Source: Siphonodentalium dalli
Taxonomy: Eukaryota; Mollusca; Scaphopoda; Gadilida; Siphonodentaliidae
Length of the DNA: 64,000 nucleotides
Direction: 5' to 3'
Assembly: GCA_032622095.1 (NCBI GenBank)
Contig: CP136064.1
Span: forward strand, 193,967,948-194,031,947
Shown here: one piece after another, positions 22,201 to 31,845 of the stretch
Numbering within the stretch: position 1 is the stretch's first letter
How the letters are laid out: every line of letters starts with the position of its first letter
Translations under genes and position numbers: made by a program
Notes under the pieces: generated by a model
The model's input: the letters and a program-made list of their open reading frames with translations, nothing else
What the model was told of the DNA's origin: nothing
Database searches by the model: none

Positions 22201-22757
22201 TCCAAAAGCTTAGTAAAAAGTTTAGATCGGACCGCGTGGCCCGAAGGAGGATTGTTCTGTCTGGAGTCACCGATGTGTGCATTAAAATCGCCGATGATTA
22301 GTACGAAACTGTCCTCTGCGTACATTCGTGTGTAGTTTTCGAGCGATTGGAGGCAATCTTTAAAATAGGAATCGTCATGATTAGTGCTTGGTAGGTACAC
22401 CTGTATTATGGTCAGTTGTATGCTGGATGTCATACGGATTCTGACAGCAATGAAGCGTTGTTCCTCAATTTTGATGTGTGTACAGTTTTTTATAAGGTTC
22501 CTGCGTATAAGTAGTGCCACTCCGTCACGTGTGAAGGAGCCTCCTGATTTAGTTTCAATCAGTCTGCCAGGTTTAGATACATGCACATAGTCATTAGCAC
22601 ATAGGGAATCAAAGCGGTATATATTGTCTATGTCCAACCAGTGCTCTGATATACCGATTACGTCGAACTTTTTCGTGTTGATTAACTTCGAAAGGTAAGT
22701 AGAGTTGTTAATTGCACCACTAGCGTTCCAAGTCAGTATTTTAAGGTCACTCATCAT
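19251..22757 (-). CDS. LINE ORF2: endonuclease-reverse transcriptase, open frame
   Basis: An intact long frame of 1,168 codons from the ATG at 22,757 (the frame stays open upstream to 22,832). The N-terminal 230 residues form an APE-type endonuclease: TWNASGAIN, SEHWLD, IGDFNAHIGD and the catalytic-His block LIDHIVIP. The reverse transcriptase follows: SGGEDNISNEHL, YRAITLLPILYKVFE, FLDSAKAFDRVWH (motif A Asp), QGTRQGAVSSPFFYLVY (motif B) and TADDIAIVS (motif C Asp-Asp; Thr precedes the usual Ala-Asp-Asp where Tyr or Phe is common). A C-terminal Cys/His motif CRLCDTDYNHELYHVFWSC follows. The start ATG overlaps the end of ORF1 by 11 bases. It performs target-primed reverse transcription. The frame is full length, but ORF1 is disrupted, so the copy is unlikely to be autonomous. 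The clade (CR1/Jockey-like) is a guess. Confidence 0.92.
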   Translation of the reverse strand: MMSDLKILTWNASGAINNSTYLSKLINTKKFDVIGISEHWLDIDNIYRFDSLCANDYVHVSKPGRLIETKSGGSFTRDGVALLIRRNLIKNCTHIKIEEQRFIAVRIRMTSSIQLTIIQVYLPSTNHDDSYFKDCLQSLENYTRMYAEDSFVLIIGDFNAHIGDSRQNNPPSGHAVRSKLFTKLLDNIHAFSTTTSNMCCGDKFSFFPFPGAGSPTLIDHIVIPTSMSDFVVRCEIFDDKPSNTSCHVPVACHLGFPEIPVPPTTHHTQTRFNWKRLDINKFQLFLDSRCTFLSSCVISSKLDLSNMYQDIVVALLNASEFATTRRRHAHHLSPYWNEELELLHKYSKSRRHLWIQDGRPHLVESESYVNYKNAKRDLIRRAFRAAARQHEQKIYDDLEHHASNDHSSFWKLLNSDKPKRTIASEMEFKGVMTRDSIDILTGWRDYFEQLYSEPTHEDPAFEQYVVSTVNSFPDSDNADLPSADLCAQISPKDIRAVVCALKVNKSGGEDNISNEHLINSPDSVIRLLCALYNGILKFEHVPREMKTGLIVPLYKGSPKQPHLPDSYRAITLLPILYKVFEAVIMNRVWKSPLCVNFPSEQQSGFQKNISCTMSSFVLQESVAYASDKGSRAFVCFLDSAKAFDRVWHSGLMLKLYQFGIRGKPLRIISNMHKDCCSKILYNGGVSDPFPISQGTRQGAVSSPFFYLVYVNDLLLKLTAAHQGMAIHNIVCSAPTTADDIAIVSLSKAGLDEMLSICHDYSVTWRFNFSSTKSKVVVFNETARQNEQNRTWLLGGHTLSEVTECSHLGITQGKFNNSANRSEQISHKMRNTYFALAGKPMTRYCSPSVMAKLLKCIVLHKALYGSELLPLDSRSTLLTIERSFRVCVKHMQSLPTRTPTTVALSLLGLLPVEIEIHLRKLYFLEKLVHMPVGHQTPLRIFLFKAHQYRLFGRSMSGFVKDIFTLLEEYHLLTFLTDFMDTGLFPSKSEWKRLVREKVETNYYSSWYRSTELNADLSLFLCCHSHPNQTWNIWNLCKSHRSFSKPLRHLARLLNKSTYVNNLTCRLCDTDYNHELYHVFWSCRSPIVIHLVDQHWEMILNKHGIDVYLFLASLAPTDLMTVFLGGHMPSLSEHIYDILDLVIIDTSIFLLYICNMITNTNSDNVFQRFS

Positions 22758-22932
22758 TGAAGCCGTTATTCGTCGTGCCTGGTGGGTCGCGCGTCCATGG
22801 TCTGCACCGGACCCCGTAAGGTAAGAAATCACCAGCTAGTAATTTGTCCACGTCGTGTGAGTGTATTATAATACGTGCTGACTGGGTCCCTTGCACTTTA
22901 CTATTAAACAGTTTTACGAAAGTTGGGACTAC
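22747..22932 (-). pseudogene. LINE ORF1, C-terminal segment
   Basis: The minus-strand frame from 22,932 to the TGA at 22,749-22,747 reads PTFVKLF … SARIIIHSHDVD … LPYGVRCRPW. This layout is typical of the C-terminal RNA-binding region of mollusc and other invertebrate LINE ORF1 proteins. The stop overlaps the ORF2 start (ATGATGAGTGA). The upstream part of the domain is separated by the 557-bp insertion at 22,933-23,489. The frame is in phase with the upstream part once one target duplication is discounted. Confidence 0.75.
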
Positions 22933-23489
22933 TGTCAGAGTGCTAATTTTTGGACAATGATTACCTTGTTTATCTACATTGATTTTGCCGATATTCGTTT
23001 CTATAGTATTCGCGTTAGGTTCGTTTCTTTGTTAGATTATGCTTTCTCGAAATTACAACATCTCTTTGTATTAATCAGCTGGCTATTCTTATGCAACTTG
23101 TTAATTCCTGCCCAAGCATGTGCTCGTTAATTACCATTCATCGCACGTATTCTTAGCTTTACTTTTAATAATAACTTATTTGTCGAACTGTTAATGCCAT
23201 TGTGGTGATCGGATAATTTATAATACAAATCTGTTAATCTAATCATGCGTCATTAATTCACACCTGTTCATGCTTTGTATATAAGAATTTGTAATACTGT
23301 GATATGGCACTCTATGTTTTGGAATTCCAATATTCAGTCACGTTTCACCTATTACAACTGGAGGTCCAATTGTTTTGGTAAACTGGATTCCAACTATACC
23401 GGAATGTCCGTATATTTTCTATTGTGTAAATAAATGCTAATTCCCCAGAAAGACTCAATCTTGATTCAACCCGAAATCAGCTCTATCAA
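22933..23489 (+). mobile_element. Solo-LTR-like insertion in LINE ORF1, 5-bp TSD
   Basis: ACTAC is duplicated at 22,928-22,932 and 23,490-23,494. The insert begins TGTCAGAG and ends CTCTATCA(A), giving imperfect TG…CA inverted ends. On the plus strand it holds a TATA-like TGTATATAAG near 23,276 and a polyadenylation signal AATAAA near 23,430, in the order expected for an LTR. No gag or pol is present, so it is read as a solo LTR left by recombination. The one-base ambiguity at the right end is noted. Confidence 0.75.
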
Positions 23490-23494
23490 ACTAC

Positions 23495-23770
23495 GCCCCG
23501 CTCCGTGAGGTATGTGTGTATTTTCTCCTGTGTTACAGTTGGTGATATCCTGCCAAGAAAGAACATTCTCGTACGTTTCAATTTCCTAACAGGAACACCG
23601 ATGAAACCAACAGAATCGTTCTGAATCACTACGTTCAGTGGACCATCAACTGATTTATTTTCCTGGAGATCGAGTATGGGTCGTTGTACTTTGTTTGTCT
23701 GCCTGGGTGAATTGTGATAGTCAGATGAATCCGAAGGTAAGATCACAGAGACACTGTTGAATCGGTCTTC
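23495..23770 (-). pseudogene. LINE ORF1, N-terminal segment
   Basis: The minus-strand frame up to 23,495 contains RMFFLGRISPTVTQEKIHTY, the start of an ORF1 fold typical of CR1-like elements, preceded by about 80 residues of low-similarity sequence. Further upstream the frame is only the 15-bp minisatellite (His-Thr-Ile repeats) and should not be counted as protein, so the element appears 5'-truncated near 23,770. It was broken by the solo-LTR-like insertion. Confidence 0.65.
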
Positions 23771-23774
23771 GTTG

Positions 23775-23880
23775 GTAGTGTGGGTATGTATGGTATGGGT
23801 ATGTATCGTTTGGGTATGTATAGTGTGGGTATGTATCATGGAGGTATGTATGGTGTGGGTATGTATAGTGGGGGTGTGCA
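23775..23880. repeat. GTATGTATAGTGTGG minisatellite, 5' side of LINE
   Basis: Six to seven copies of the same 15-bp unit as 18,985-19,082, in the same orientation. The LINE therefore appears to have inserted into one pre-existing array. Confidence 0.85.
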
Positions 23881-23944
23881 TTGCCGCGATCGTCGGCGAT
23901 ACTTCATTAGTTTGCCAAATATTTTTACTAACCTTTGGTAAATA

Positions 23945-23959
23945 CCCCCCCCCCCCCCC
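23945..23959. repeat. C15 tract
   Basis: Mononucleotide run. Confidence 0.9.
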
Positions 23960-25300
23960 TTGCACCCCCTGTTCCTACGCCCCTGTGTATTTCTGATGTA
24001 CCGGGATACTCAAAATGCTCAGTTACCGTAGAATCACCCGTAAGCGTTATTTAAAGTCATAACAGCAGACCAATGATACATTTTATTGATTTATATGGCG
24101 GATAAAATAGCACCATAAAGTTTGGATTTCAGGAAAATGGCCGGGTAGGGTTAACAATAATTATTTATCTATATCATGTTTTAATGTTTGGGAATGATCG
24201 AATATGTTTTTTTATTTCTTTTCTTTTGAACTAAGGTTACGATAATATTTATTTTTCCAGGTTTTATTTGCGATATGCCTAATCATATTTTTTTCTCGTA
24301 CTGGTTGTACCCGAGTGTCGCATTATGCCCCACAACCAGACAACCTGTCTCTCCCCCAAATATGAGTGAATGTGAATAACCGATATACATAGAACTGATC
24401 AACTTACTATATAACTCGTCTTATTTTACCAAAATACGCATGTAGCTTTGGTGGTAGTGGTAAGATGTTCTCGTTTTAACGTGTACAAGACCTACCGGAA
24501 GTTATAAACCATTCAAAAAGGGGGTCACCAAATGTGGGTACCCCTACTCCGGCGTTTCGCATGTGAGATTAAACAGTCATAATGATATCGGTCCAATTGG
24601 GATGTCCACTTCTATGATTGGTCTTACTAAAATAATAAATGTGCGATTCAACTTCAGTCATGGACAAATCATATGGCCTGATAACGACCGTCTGTCGCAT
24701 TATGTCCCCGCGTCGCATTATGCCCCACATTACCCTACGTAATTTCGAACGCCCGGTATAACAGTGCTAATGGCCTAGAGAACGCCCTATAAAGTGATTA
24801 ATAATGAGTAATTGGTCTCTGTTTCTCAATTTTATCAGGCACCATATTGATTCATCACATTTCATTTTTGGTTCTATGGGGTTCGCTTTAAGATCTGGAT
24901 GAGTAGGCCCTATAGATCGCTATGCCACGTCCTTTTTCTAGGGAAGTGTGTATATATCATGTATTCCTGTTTAATTTTATCTATACATGTAGGTTGTCCT
25001 ACACCAATATGTGTCTTAAAGACCATTAAAACGCGTATCTTATCTTATCTTAAAATGATGGTGTCGACCAGTTTCGAAATGTGAAGTTCGGTGGACCAAG
25101 GGAGACAATCCAAATTATGTTTAATGGGCCAGGGGAGATAAATCATTTCACGCAAAACATATTTCCCATTTTCGTTATACAAGTTGGCTTTTTAATTTTA
25201 TCAATATAATATTATGCGATAACAATAAAAACAAGAAAGGGGACTCGTCCCATTGTCTGAAAAATTCAACTGAGTTCGCACACTTCTAGTACTGTGCCAG
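23960..25300. other. Non-coding stretch with a possible retroelement tail
   Basis: No gene was recognised. GTCGCATTATG(C/T)CCC occurs three times (24,316, 24,694, 24,711). GTATCTTATCTTATCTTA near 25,036 looks like the 3' tail of a truncated LINE. Confidence 0.45.
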
Positions 25301-25739
25301 GTGAGAAAATTTATAGGCTTTGCTCTGTTATTCACACAGTTGTTGGAAACTTGTCAAAAAAACCCGAAAAGAGATGTCACTGTCAGTTGTCACCACCCCT
25401 ACTTATTAATAATATTAATATGATTACGTCAGTACGTATGGACAACCCAAAAACACGTACTTCGATCTATAAAATGGTAAATGTATGTTTCATGGGAGTG
25501 CCTGTATTTCCAGCCAACTTGGGTCAATACGTCAGTACGTATATCTCTTCTATATATTTTGAGAACTCCGTGTATTCGAGAGATAGCCCACACCCTCCGG
25601 ACCTCAATGATATGATCGTGAATGAGTATTGATATACCCCACTAAACTTTGACAAACACCAGTAATGGTGTGTAGATCATTTACATATATCTCCTATATA
25701 TTTTGATACAATCTATCTAATTTACATATCTCTCTTATA

Positions 25740-26390
25740 TATTTATGTTTGTGTGTGTGTTGTACTTCATACAAATCTACGATTCTCGACCGATCGGGAC
25801 GAAACTTGGTACGTGTGTGTAGATTGACCAGGCGGTGGTCGCTGTCGTATTGGCGAGCCCGTGCGACGCCCGTGCAGCGCATGCGCAGACGAGATCTCGG
25901 AAACTGGTGGAGCTATCGACTTGAAATTTGCTATGTGAATGTATCTTGCGGCGGGTACAAATTTTATCGGGTCGCCGAGCCCGTGCGACGCACGTGCAGC
26001 GCATGCGCAGACGAGATCTCGGAAATGGGTGGAGCTATCGACTTGAAATTTGCTATGTGAATGTATCTTGCGCCGGGTACAAATTTTATCGGGTCGCCGA
26101 GCCCGTGCGACGCCCGTGCAGCGCATGCGCAGACGAGATCTCGGAAACGGGTGGAGCTATCGACTTGAAATTTGCTATGTGAATGTATCTTGCGCCGGGT
26201 ACAAATTTTATCGGGTCGCCGAGCCCGTGCGACGCCAGCTTCGCGCATGCGCAGACCAGATCTCGGAAACGGGTGGAGCTACCGGGTACAAATTTTTCTT
26301 ATTGAAACGCGTGGAGCTAAAAATAGAAAAATATATATATAAAAAATGTCATGTTTCGGACAAGCCGCCGGTGGCGGGCTAACCTGCTAG
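25740..26390 (+). mobile_element. Helitron-like 3' region
   Basis: After the minisatellite the sequence ends in a short stem CCGCC-GGT-GGCGG (26,365-26,377), ten bases, then CTAG (26,387-26,390) followed by T. A hairpin just before a terminal CTAG inserted before T is the Helitron 3' hallmark. The 5' end (TC) was not located with certainty; 25,740 is approximate. Confidence 0.6.
25850..26300. repeat. 122-bp minisatellite, about four units
   Basis: Units contain CCCGTGCAGCGCATGCGCAG, ACGAGATCTCGGAAACGGG, TGGAGCTATCGACTTG and CGGGTACAAATTTTATCGGG. Copies are almost identical, so the array is young. The Arg-rich open frames across it are artefacts. Confidence 0.95.
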
Positions 26391-26414
26391 TATTATATAT
26401 ATGGACAGAGACAT

Positions 26415-26695
26415 GTCTCTATTCCGAAGGTTCGCTATTCCGAATATTCACTATTCTATTCCGAATATGTGAATACTAGCGTAATAGCATTTTTCCTTCC
26501 TCGTGTGGTTTTTATGGGGTGGGGGGGTGCACATGGGGCTGCAAATTTCAATTAATTTCTGTTTAAAATTTAAATACGCCCAGAATAGAAAACCTTCGGA
26601 ATAACGAATCTTCGGAATAACGAACATTTGGAATAGCGAACCTTCGGAATAATGAATCTTCGGAATATGATACCTTCGGAATAATGAACCAGATC
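26415..26695. repeat. CTTCGGAATAACGAA minisatellite with inverted copies
   Basis: A 15-17 bp unit is present in one orientation near 26,422-26,465 and in the other at 26,590-26,690. The two sets can pair as a stem around about 120 bp. Confidence 0.8.
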
Positions 26696-28471
26696 CTGTA
26701 TGAACATACCATGACACGTTCATCAATAAATGTATAAATGTTTCGTGGGACTGTTTATATATATACATATAGGACTGGAGTAAAGTTGACACCAACGCGT
26801 CTTTGTTAATTTTGGTGCCCGCATTTCAACGAAATTTGGTGTGGTGACTCGGGGTGCCCTGGCAGAGTGTATAATGGCGTTAGTTTTTCTAAATTTTGAT
26901 TTAAACAAATTTAAATGAATAAAAATATGAACAAATGTGAATATTTAGGTACAATATAAACCTATTTGCACGAGAATATGTTGCAGCACCAGATATCATA
27001 TAGTGGAATGTTGGCCACAGTTAGACATGGGCCAGAGTGAGACATTGCCTCTAACATTTCTCTAATTTCCAGACCAATATCAATGGGGCCAGTCCAGAGA
27101 TATTAGCCATATAACCAGAGAAGGATCCAGGGATGTTTTGATACCTGTTAGTGTTACAGGTTTGGGTGCCCAAACTATAGAGACCCAAATGTCCCCAAAT
27201 TCCATCTAGATAGTATTTATTCAAGTTGGATCTTCCATATTTTCAAGGAATTTTTCTATATAAATTCAACAAAATGTACTAGTAATGCAAATCATCAGCC
27301 CGCAGATGATATATAGTCTACTAGCAGGGTTACCCGGCGTTGCCCAGGTTAATGTATGCTGTGGATATTTGTTGGGAATAGAGAATGCTCTTGCTTAAAG
27401 TGTTATACGTTTTCTCATAAATTGTATATTCAAATAGCATCACAAAACATGATTATTACAGTCATGGGATATAAGTAGTGGCCCACCTTGTCAATTGTCA
27501 TTCTGTTTATCGCGATTAATCCGTTCCACCAATAATGAAGTATTTATTTATATACAACTGCGTATACATTAGACGTTATAATATGATACACGAACATCAT
27601 AAACACATTAGTTCGATAAAAGATGATAATTGGGTTTTACATATTGAGATGTATCAATCAATCTAGTGGGTTGGACTAAGATATCGAGGACACATGGCTA
27701 TCATATCTCCATGAAGATACAGATGTTTCAAAGAAATTTCCAGGTGCTCCTCTGTTCATGGTGCTATATATTGGCTAAATATTCTTAGTTTAAACGAAAT
27801 GTTGCTGCGCAGATATATCAGCTACATGTGCCAGGCACAGAGCGAGATTTTGAATTGTTTATGTCAGTCGATGAGTCTGTTCTAAAACCCTTGTCAGATG
27901 ACAGAATTGGTAGGATCCTGAAAAGTCTTGTGCTACTAACTGCATTTTCTTGTATAGCAGAAGAAACTATATTTGACTGCACACTGTGACCACTATTTTT
28001 GAACAGGCCTTCCATATCTCTTGACAAATTGTAACTTTTTGTGGAAACTGTATTGAATGGAACAGACTAAATTGTTTTATTATATATATGCAATCCTCTG
28101 ACGGTTCGAGGTCTCTCAGTTTGCACGAATATATGTATCTCTTCAATAGAATGATAAATATACGTTTAATGCTTCTTCTATTTATCTCTTTTTGTTAGCT
28201 CATTGTGTGAATGCCTTAATTGCCATTCCCATATAAATATGACTGTTAAGAAGATATAATTGTTCAAGTGACTTATGTGGGTCACCATAATGTCGGGATT
28301 GTGAAATGTGAACGGCCAACTACTTAAAATGATATGGAGATGGCCTGGTGACTGTATATAACTTATATGTGGATATCGGCGAATAGCAATCTTATCAATG
28401 ATAGTGCATATCCGTTCGCCATCCGTGACGCAAACGACACCAAATGTGATTTAATTCATGGTATATCATTA

Positions 28472-30150
28472 GAGAAAAACGTGTATGAATTTGGTCGAAT
28501 TTGGTTTATTAAATCAATTGTTGATGCAACGCTGACTCGAACAACGGCATATTGCGAAGGTGATTATGTATTCGTTTTGGTGGAAATCAGCGACAAAACT
28601 ATTTCATCATATGTTTTAAATTTCCCCTCCCACCAACAGCGTCATTTTAGAAATTTTAACCGGCACCATTATCTTCCTTGTAAAATGTTACCCCTCTTAG
28701 AACGCATTGGTGCCATCTCGATTGTACCGCGTGAATTTATATATAGAACGCACACAGACAGACAAAAAGACAGACAGACAGCACGATTTTATTTCTTGTA
28801 TCATTTGAGAAGAACGTGTCTGAATTTGATGGTAATTGGTACTAAAAATATTTTGTGTCAGTTTTGGTGACCCTCCCGTCCCTATTTCGGACTCAAGGTG
28901 CACACACTAAGACTCATTAGAGATTATAGATGTACATGTATATATATGAAATTGGTGAAAATTGGCGAGTATATAAATTCGTATCAAATTTAAGGTCCCC
29001 ATATATCTCACCCATAGGGCACCAATGTGGTGTATCTAAACCACACGATAAGATTCCTCGTATCACGGAGAAGAATATGTATCAATCTGGTGGAAATCGG
29101 CACTAAACATATAGATATAATTTGTTGTGTCCCTCTCATCTCTATATACCACTGACTCGAATGGCCCCACTTGTGACATCATTAAACCACACGATTACAC
29201 TCCTGATATCATGGAGATGATTGTTTATAAGTTTGGTGATAATCGGCGACTAAACAATTTTTTTATCAAATTTGGTGCCAATCCCTCCCCTCTCCATCTC
29301 TCACCCAAACAGCACCACTATGGCGTCTTTAAATCACGATTAGATTCCTCGTATCATGGATAAGAACGTGTATCAATTTGGTGGAAATTGGCGCTAAAAA
29401 CATTGTGCATCAATTTTGGTGCCCCTGTCCCTTTCAATGCAACCCTGACTCGAATGAGGCCATATTTAACAGATAAAAGCCACACCATTAGACTCCTCAT
29501 ACCATGGGGATGATTTTGTATAAGTGTGGTGGCAATCGGCGACTTATTATCAAATTTAGTGCCCACCCCCCTCCCAATATCTCATCCAAAAACAACAATT
29601 TGGCGTTGTTAAATCGCACAATTAGATTCTTTGTATCATGAAGAAGAATATATATCAATTTGGTGGAAATCGGCGCTAAAATTAGTTTTATCAATTTTGG
29701 TGCCCCTCTCCCCTTCCGTTCACCCCTGACTCAAACGACGCCACTTTTGACATATTTAAACCACACCGTTGGATTCTTCATATCATGGGGATGATTATAT
29801 GTAAGTTTCGTGGCAATCGGCGACAGAAAAAAAATCTACCCCCCCCTTCCGGGCACCCCTGACGCGAACGGCGCGACTTTTGCCATATTTAAACCACGCC
29901 ATTAGATTCCTCATATTATGGGGATGATTATATATAAGTTTTGTGACAATCGGCGACAAAAAAAAATTTTCCCCCTCCCCCTTTTCTGCCCCTGACAACA
30001 ACGGCATCACTCTAGAAAATTCTAACCCCGACCATTATCTTTCTCGTAAAAAGCTACTCCTAGTAGACCCATTTGGCATCATCTAGATGGTCCCCTGTGA
30101 ATTTCTATAGAACACAGACAGACAGACAGACATTCGCAAATATAGATTTA
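28472..30150 (+). repeat. 1.68-kb tandem duplication, copy 1
   Basis: It starts GAGAAAAACGTGTATGAATT and ends with CAGACAGACATTCGCAAATA. It is almost base-for-base the same as copy 2 at 30,151-31,840. It contains about nine internal units with TTTGGTGGAAATCGGCG. Open frames such as 28,367-28,870 follow the repeat and show no protein homology. Confidence 0.95.
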
Positions 30151-31794
30151 GAGAAAAACGTGTATGAATTTGGTCGAATTTGGTTTATTAAATCAATTGT
30201 TGATGCAACGCTGACTCGAACAACGGCATATTGCGAAGGTGATTATGTATTCGTTTTGGTGGAAATCAGCGACAAAACTATTTCATCATATGTTTTAAAT
30301 TTCCCCTCCCACCAACAGCGTCATTTTAGAAAATTTTAACCGGCACCATTATCTTCCTTGTAAAATGTTACCCCTCTTAGAACGCCTTGGTGCCATCTCG
30401 ATTGTACCGCGTGAATTTATATATAGAACGCACACAGACAGACAAAAAGACAGACAGACAGCACGATTTTATTTCTTGTATCATTTGAGAAGAACGTGTC
30501 TGAATTTGATGGTAATTGGTACTAAAAATATTTTGTATCAGTTTTGGTGACCCTCCCGTCCCTATTTCGGACTCAAGCTGCACACACTAAGACTCATTAG
30601 AGATTATAGATGTACATGTATATATATGAAATTGGTGAAAATTGGCGAGTATATAAATTCGTATCAAATTTAAGGTCCCCATATATCTCACCCATAGGGC
30701 ACCAATGTGGTGTATCTAAACCACACGATAAGATTCCTCGTATCACGGAGAAGAATATGTATCAATCTGGTGGAAATCGGCACTAAACATATAGATATAA
30801 TTTGTTGTGTCCCTCTCATCTCTATATACCACTGACTCGAATGGCCCCACTTGTGACATCATTAAACCACACGATTACACTCCTGATATCATGGAGATGA
30901 TTGTTTATAAGTTTTGTGATAATCGGCGACTAAACAATTTTTTTTATCAAATTTGGTGCCAATCCCTCCCCTCTCCATCTCTCACCCAAACAGCACCACT
31001 ATGGCGTCTTTAAATCACGATTAGATTCCTCGTATCATGGATAAGAACGTGTATAAATTTGGTGGAAATTGGCGCTAAAAACATTGTGCATCAATTTTGG
31101 TGCCCCTGTCCCTTTCAATGCAACCCTGACTCGAATGAGGCCACATTTGGCAGATAAAAGCCACACCATTAGACTCCTCATACCATGGGGATGATTTTGT
31201 ATAAGTGTGGTGGCAATCGGCGACTTATTATCAAATTTAGTGCCCACCCCCTCCCAATATCTCATCCAAAAACAACAATTTGGCGTTGTTAAATCGCACA
31301 ATTAGATTCTTTGTATCATGAAGAAGAATATATATCAATTTGGTGGAAATCGGCGCTAAAATTAGTTTTATCAATTTTGGTGCCCCTCTCCCCTTCCGTT
31401 CACCCCTGACTCAAACGACGCCACTTTTGACATATTTAAACCACACTGTTGGATTCTTCATATCATGGGGATGATTATATGTAAGTTTCGTGGCAATCGG
31501 CGACAGAAAAAAAATCTACCCCCCCCCTTCCGGGCACCCCTGACGCGAACGGCGCGACTTTTGCCATATTTAAACCACGCCATTAGATTCCTCATTTTAT
31601 GGGGATGATTATATATAAGTTTTGTGGCAATCGGCGACAAATTTTTTTTCTGCCCCTCCCCCTTTTCTGCCCCTGACAACAACGGCGTCACTTTAGAAAA
31701 TTCTAACCCCGACCATTATCTTTCTCGTAAAAAGCTACTCCTAGTAGACCCATTTGGCATCATCTAGATGGTCCCCTGTGAATTTCTATAGAAC

Positions 31795-31825
<31 letters not shown>

Positions 31826-31840
31826 TTCGCAAATATAGAT
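30151..31840 (+). repeat. 1.68-kb tandem duplication, copy 2
   Basis: Differs from copy 1 by scattered substitutions, a few one-base indels in homopolymers and a longer CAGA run (31,796-31,824). The low divergence points to a recent unequal exchange or an assembly duplication. Confidence 0.95.
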
Positions 31841-31845
31841 ATAGA

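Larger units (their letters stand above)
27316..31845 (+). mobile_element. Array-bearing dispersed element with CCCGGCGTTGCCC start and CAGA tail
   Basis: The left end TCTACTAGCAGGGTTACCCG then GCGTTGCCC resembles a class of non-coding invertebrate repeats. That class starts TACTAGC…CCCGGC and finishes with CAGACAGACAGACATTCGC and an ATATAG tail, as here at 31,798-31,845. In between are diverged units of about 160-180 bp carrying AATTTGGTGGAAATCGGCG. The class assignment comes from memory of its appearance; the boundaries are provisional. Confidence 0.5.

Noticed and set aside
23775-23965. His-Thr-Ile repeat as the N-terminus of LINE ORF1
   Set aside because: It is the same 15-bp minisatellite found on the other side of the LINE, so it is flanking DNA and not part of the protein.
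25749-26382. Arg/Cys-rich frames of 60-119 codons
   Set aside because: They repeat with the 122-bp minisatellite on both strands.
28367-28870. 167-codon frame with plausible composition
   Set aside because: It lies within the array element and half of it recurs in the tandem copy. It has no domain, and related units are not open.
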